Assembly (NCBI GenBank): GCA_018882795.1
Contig: VERJ01000022.1
Location: 1-35,524 of the forward strand
Direction of reading: 5' to 3'
DNA: 35,524 nucleotides
Origin: Burkholderiaceae bacterium
GTDB lineage: Bacteria > Pseudomonadota > Gammaproteobacteria > Burkholderiales > Burkholderiaceae_A
The position numbers were made by a program, and so were the translations under genes. Below, one piece after another: positions 32,226 to 35,524 of the stretch; the first letter of the stretch is position 1, and each line of letters starts with the position of its first letter. A model generated the notes under the pieces. The model was not told where the DNA came from. It searched no databases and worked only from the letters and a program-made list of their open reading frames with translations.

Positions 32226-32515
32226 AAAAAACATTAACAACGCTATACGATGTTGCAGAACACCTCAGAACACCTGAAGAGATTGCGGCTTATCTCGAGG
32301 CCTGCTTTGAAGAGGCAGATGGAGACGCTTGTTTTATTGCCAAGGCATTGGGAGACATTGCTCGCGCTAGGGGAATGACGCAAATTGCGAAGGATTCTGG
32401 GTTGTCACGTGAAAGTCTTTATAAAGCGCTCTCGGGGGAAAGAACGCCGAGTTTCGAGACCGTTTTAAGAGTGCTTTCAGCCCTCGGTTTAAAGCTTCGC
32501 GCTATTCCGATTTGA
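32222..32515 (+). CDS. Xre-type antitoxin (HI1420 type)
   Basis: This 97-aa DNA-binding antitoxin is the partner of the upstream RelE-like toxin. The N-terminal part 'TLYDVAEHLRTPEEIAAYLE' (7-26) is typical of the HI1420-type family, and 'AKALGDIARARGMTQIAKDS' near 40-59 follows. The helix-turn-helix is completed by 'GLSRESLYKALSGERTPSFE' near 60-79. It probably recognises the palindrome at 31897-31914 and represses the module. It converges with chrA, 11 bp away. Confidence 0.9.
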   Translation: MKKTLTTLYDVAEHLRTPEEIAAYLEACFEEADGDACFIAKALGDIARARGMTQIAKDSGLSRESLYKALSGERTPSFETVLRVLSALGLKLRAIPI

Positions 32516-32526
32516 GAATCGCGGAA

Positions 32527-33885
32527 TTACGGTAGCTGCAGCGCCACCGCCACCACACCCAGGGCTGTGCTCACCAGCAGTGTGGTGAGCATGCCCAGCC
32601 GAAACTGCAGCAGCATCAGTGCTGCCAACACAGTAATGAAAATGGCCACCAGGTCCAGGCTTCTCCAGGACCAGAGCTGGCCATCTGGGAAAAAGGTGTG
32701 CTGCGCAAAGATTAGCGCCAGGTCCACAATGACACCCACCACAGCAGCACTGATTGCAGTAAGGGGAGCTGCAAGTGATGGGGTCTTGCGGGTCGCCTCA
32801 ATCCAGGGTGCTCCCACCAGAATGAATACAAAAGAGGGCAAAAAGGTGAACACCGTGACCACCAGCGCACCGAGTGCGCCTGCCCAGGTGATCGGCAGAT
32901 AAGCAAGACTGGTGTGCTGTGCTGCGCCCACAAACCCCACAAATGCATTGATCATCACCAGCGGGCCTGGTGTGGTTTCTCCCAGCGCTAACCCATCCAT
33001 CATCTGGGCGGCAGTCACCCACTGGAAATCATTCACTGCAGAATCAAAGACATAAGGCAGCACTGCATAGGCACCGCCAAACGTGACCAGCGCCACTTTG
33101 GTGAAAAACATCGCCATATCAGCAAGCACGTAGTTGCCAAACTGCAGCACCACGCTGTAGAGCAGCGCCCATAGCGCTACCCCAGTGCCAATAGCCATCA
33201 TCATGTGTCGGCTATCCGTGCGCACACCTGCTCGCGTGGGCGTATCGTCGTCGATCACGTAGTGCTCAACCGGCTGGCCCTCTGCATCTAGCGGTCGGCT
33301 CTGTTTAATTCCGGAGAGGTAGTTCAGACCCTTGATCGGAGTTTTTGACAGCAGATGTGTGGTCCAGCCGACAAACGCCGCGATCAGAATGATGGTGATA
33401 AATGACAGCCCGATCAGCAGGCCGACCAGGGCCGCCGCCGCAATGCCCCACCAAAACGGGCCACGCAGCACGCGCTGGCCAAGCCGCACGCAGGCGGCCA
33501 GCACAATTGCCAGCACCGCTGGCTTGCTGCCATAGAGCAAGGCCTGAATTTCGGGCAGCTGGCCATAGAGCACATACAGCGAGCCGATGCCGATCATGAT
33601 GATGAGTGATGGCAGCACAAACAGCATCCCCGCCAAGATCCCACCAAGTGATCCGTGGGTGAGCCACCCCAGATAGGTTGCCAGCTGTTGCGCCTCTGGC
33701 CCCGGTAGCACCATGCAATAGTTGAGCGCGTGCAGGAAGCGGTTATCCGAGATCCAGCGACGCCTCTCCACCAGCTCCCGATGCATAAGCGCAATCTGGG
33801 CTGCCGGTCCTCCGAACGAAATCAGCCCGATCTTCAGCCAAGCCAGCAGGCTGCTAGTCAATGAGATGCTTGAGGTCGCTTGCAA
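32527..33885 (-). CDS. chrA: Chromate transporter ChrA (long-chain CHR family)
   Basis: This 452-aa membrane protein is made of two homologous CHR halves. The first has 'LKIGLISFGGPAAQIALMHR' near 17-36 and 'YCMVLPGPEAQQLATYLGWL' near 56-75. The second has 'FFTKVALVTFGGAYAVLPYV' near 260-279 and 'LGETTPGPLVMINAFVGFVG' near 303-322. It is expected to export chromate by an ion-coupled mechanism, giving chromate resistance or sulfate homeostasis. The start is unclear: a TTG at 33885 overlaps the SCO gene end by 32 bp, and another TTG at 33861 would shorten the overlap to 8 bp. The overlap suggests co-transcription with the SCO gene. Confidence 0.9.
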   Translation of the reverse strand: MQATSSISLTSSLLAWLKIGLISFGGPAAQIALMHRELVERRRWISDNRFLHALNYCMVLPGPEAQQLATYLGWLTHGSLGGILAGMLFVLPSLIIMIGIGSLYVLYGQLPEIQALLYGSKPAVLAIVLAACVRLGQRVLRGPFWWGIAAAALVGLLIGLSFITIILIAAFVGWTTHLLSKTPIKGLNYLSGIKQSRPLDAEGQPVEHYVIDDDTPTRAGVRTDSRHMMMAIGTGVALWALLYSVVLQFGNYVLADMAMFFTKVALVTFGGAYAVLPYVFDSAVNDFQWVTAAQMMDGLALGETTPGPLVMINAFVGFVGAAQHTSLAYLPITWAGALGALVVTVFTFLPSFVFILVGAPWIEATRKTPSLAAPLTAISAAVVGVIVDLALIFAQHTFFPDGQLWSWRSLDLVAIFITVLAALMLLQFRLGMLTTLLVSTALGVVAVALQLP

Positions 33886-34474
33886 TTTTTTCTGCTGAAA
33901 GATCGTGGGGGATCACCAGGCGCAATCTGCCCTTTCCATCGTAGACATAGGTAAACGTGGTGTGGTCGATGGTGTAGGCCAAGGGGTCTTTGGCGCTGCC
34001 TTTGGTCTCTACCTTTTTGTAAAAGACACGGAAATCTTTGGTGATGGCCTGGGTCTGCTCTACTGTGCCGCGCAGGCCCACGATAGTGGGATCAAACGAA
34101 TGCAGATATTTTGTGAGCTGGTCAGGAGCATCCCGCTCTGGGTCCACGGTAATGAAGACCAGCTGCAAATTTTCGGCTTTCTTACCCAGCAGTTTTTTTA
34201 CTTCGCTCATTTTGCTGAGGTGGGTGGGGCAGGCATCGGGGCAATACATGAATCCGAAAAAGATTGCCGTGACCTTGCCGGGGAAGCTGGCCTGGGTCAC
34301 GGTCTTGCCCTGGAGATCAGGCAGGGCGTAGCTCTGGCCCCAGGGGGCGCCCGTCACATCCATGGCGTTGAATTTAGTCTTGGACTCGGAGCAGCCCACG
34401 ACCATGGCGGCCATCAGCATGATCGCCGCAGCGCGAGAAGCCAATTTGAGTGAACGGCAGCTTTCTGTTGTCAT
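33854..34474 (-). CDS. SCO1/SenC family lipoprotein
   Basis: This 206-aa protein has an N-terminal hydrophobic segment ending in a lipobox-like 'AAMVVGC' (Cys near 28), so it is probably a lipoprotein facing the periplasm. The thioredoxin-like SCO core shows 'FFGFMYCPDACPTHLSKMSE' near 72-91, with the CxxxC copper-binding pair. It also has 'FITVDPERDAPDQLTKYL' near 106-123, and the third copper ligand His in 'TIDHTTFTYVYDGKGRLRL'. SCO proteins deliver copper to the CuA site of cytochrome c oxidase or act in redox protection. Here it is coupled to chrA rather than to cox genes. The start lies eight bases from the start of the divergent MnmC-like gene. Confidence 0.92.
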   Translation of the reverse strand: MTTESCRSLKLASRAAAIMLMAAMVVGCSESKTKFNAMDVTGAPWGQSYALPDLQGKTVTQASFPGKVTAIFFGFMYCPDACPTHLSKMSEVKKLLGKKAENLQLVFITVDPERDAPDQLTKYLHSFDPTIVGLRGTVEQTQAITKDFRVFYKKVETKGSAKDPLAYTIDHTTFTYVYDGKGRLRLVIPHDLSAEKIASDLKHLID

Positions 34475-34482
34475 AACTGGCT

Positions 34483-35524
34483 ATGGTAACTCGCGCAAAA
34501 GTGGCAATTATCGGGGCCGGCCTTGCCGGTGCGGCCTGCGCGCGTGCCCTATCGCGGGCCGGGTTTTCGGTAACTGTGCTGGAGGCCGCTGATCAGCCCG
34601 CCACGGGAGCATCGGGCAATCCGATTGGAATTCTTCATCCACTGTTTTCTAAGGATCACAATCTGGCAAGCCAGTGGGTGGAGATCGGGATGGCCACCAC
34701 CCTGCGATGGCTTGCAGAGATGTCAGGTGTTGCCCGGGCCGAGCGCATTGGTAGGTTGGGCCAGTCCTGCGGTGTGCTGCAGATGAGTGCCGATGCATCT
34801 GAGTTGGTGAGCTGGGCGCCTGAGGGCGCCTGGATTAAACCTGCGCGATTCGTGCAGTCCTGTCTGGCGGATGCATTCGCCCATGGGGCAGAGCTTGTGT
34901 TACATGCGCAGGCCGTTGCTGTGAATGCAAGTGGTGAAGTGTCTATTCAACAACGAAGTGGTGAATCTCATGTGCAGCGTTTTGATGCTGTAGTGATTTG
35001 TAATGCCGCCGATATGCAGCGGCTGCTGCCCGATGCACAGCTGATGCTCAATTCCATTCGCGGCACGGTGAGCAGTTATGCGCTGTTACCAGAGCGGTCT
35101 CTGCCTACTGTGATCTGTGCAAGCGGCTACGCCACACCCGTGGTGGAGGGTGAAATGGTGGTGGGTGCAAGCTATGAGCGTATACCGTCAGACGTTGATC
35201 TGGGTGCTGAGGTTGCGGGTCAGGTTCACGCACTGACTGGCAGTGAGGGTCTTGATGAAATTGATGCGCTTTCCAATCTGGATCGGCTACGTGTGATTTC
35301 CCCGCGCCTTGCTGAAACCTGCGCCGGTTTGGTGCCCGCAGACAGAACCAGCATTCGCAGCGCAACCTTAGATCGCATGCCGCATGTAGGCCGTGCGCTG
35401 GATTGGACCAGGCCGCTTGCGCCAAGCGTTTCGCAGATCCATCAGATGCCCCGATGCGAGCGACTCTGGGTGCTGGGGGGGTTGGGGTCACGGGGCTTGA
35501 GCTCTGCGCCGATTGGTGCGGAGG
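34483..35524 (+). CDS. FAD-dependent oxidoreductase, MnmC C-terminal type, partial
   Basis: The frame runs from an ATG at 34483 to the right edge (347 codons). The start 'AKVAIIGAGLAGAACARALS' is the FAD-binding dinucleotide motif. 'TGASGNPIGILHPLFSKDHN', 'GAWIKPARFVQSCL' (the 'G(G/A)W..P' block), 'SIRGTVSSYAL', 'GYATPVVEGEMVVGASYE', and finally 'LGGLGSRGLSSAPI' follow. That order matches the C-terminal oxidase half of MnmC, which converts cmnm5(s2)U34 of tRNA to nm5(s2)U34. The N-terminal methyltransferase half is absent, because the upstream DNA encodes SCO on the other strand. It could also be a generic DAO-family protein. Confidence 0.78.
   Translation, partial: MVTRAKVAIIGAGLAGAACARALSRAGFSVTVLEAADQPATGASGNPIGILHPLFSKDHNLASQWVEIGMATTLRWLAEMSGVARAERIGRLGQSCGVLQMSADASELVSWAPEGAWIKPARFVQSCLADAFAHGAELVLHAQAVAVNASGEVSIQQRSGESHVQRFDAVVICNAADMQRLLPDAQLMLNSIRGTVSSYALLPERSLPTVICASGYATPVVEGEMVVGASYERIPSDVDLGAEVAGQVHALTGSEGLDEIDALSNLDRLRVISPRLAETCAGLVPADRTSIRSATLDRMPHVGRALDWTRPLAPSVSQIHQMPRCERLWVLGGLGSRGLSSAPIGAE

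Noticed and set aside
1..35524. tRNA or rRNA genes, CRISPR arrays, insertion sequences, integrases, phage genes
   Set aside because: Looked for by eye on both strands; no convincing example was found.

Overview
The window looks like chromosomal DNA of a betaproteobacterium, most likely Burkholderiales-like, of moderately high G+C. Reasons: the gene run yebC-purD-hemF-nadD-rsfS-rlmH, an H-NS protein of the beta-proteobacterial type, EF-P with arginine at position 32 next to an EarP-type rhamnosyltransferase, and a tandem glycine riboswitch in front of the gcv genes. This placement is inferred from gene content recalled from memory; no search was run. No tRNA, rRNA, CRISPR array, insertion sequence or prophage was seen.

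Layout. 1-4087 (minus): lipopolysaccharide assembly genes (GT90-like partial gene, GT4, GT2, O-antigen ligase) following rlmH. 4131-6605 (minus): tightly overlapping housekeeping operon hemF-nadD-rsfS-rlmH. 6637-7237 (plus): MazEF-like toxin-antitoxin module with its own promoter. 7269-9326 (minus): yebC-purD. 9423-10227 (plus): VapBC module. 10224-14914 (minus): tandem glycine riboswitch followed by gcvH-gcvP-gcvT. 15020-15997 (plus): quinone oxidoreductase. 16047-16837 (plus): TacAT-like module (DUF1778 + GNAT). 16859-17887 (minus): fbp. 17937-25243 (plus): tcdA, a small A+T-rich ORF, pepN, earP, a small unknown ORF, efp, a GlcD-type FAD oxidase. 25282-29247 (minus): H-NS-like gene and rfbBDAC (dTDP-L-rhamnose synthesis). 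29381-31811 (plus): UDP-glucose dehydrogenase and a UDP-glucuronate 4-epimerase-like gene. 31897-32515 (plus): RelE-like toxin plus Xre antitoxin (HI1419/HI1420 type). 32527-34474 (minus): chromate transporter and SCO lipoprotein. 34483-end (plus): partial FAD oxidoreductase of the MnmC C-terminal type.

How it fits together. Sugar-nucleotide supply (dTDP-rhamnose, UDP-glucuronate/galacturonate) and glycosyltransferases/ligase point to LPS core and O-antigen assembly. The same dTDP-rhamnose is the donor for EarP, which modifies EF-P, so donor synthesis, enzyme and target all lie within about 8 kb. Four different type II toxin-antitoxin pairs occupy gaps between housekeeping genes.

Most unusual signal. 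A family of short imperfect palindromes (ends GTCATTGCG and GCAATCCA, with a variable G+C-rich hairpin between) occurs at least five times. It is inserted in frame in fbp (as a head-to-head pair) and, in degenerate form, in purD. It lies between the pepN stop and the earP body, and it forms the end and stop codon of earP. A different palindrome (GGTGTCnGACACC) is inserted in frame in pepN. Further in-frame insertions of unknown origin appear in loops of TcdA, the FAD oxidase and the epimerase. This resembles the protein-coding palindromic elements known from Rickettsia and is the part of the window most worth following up.
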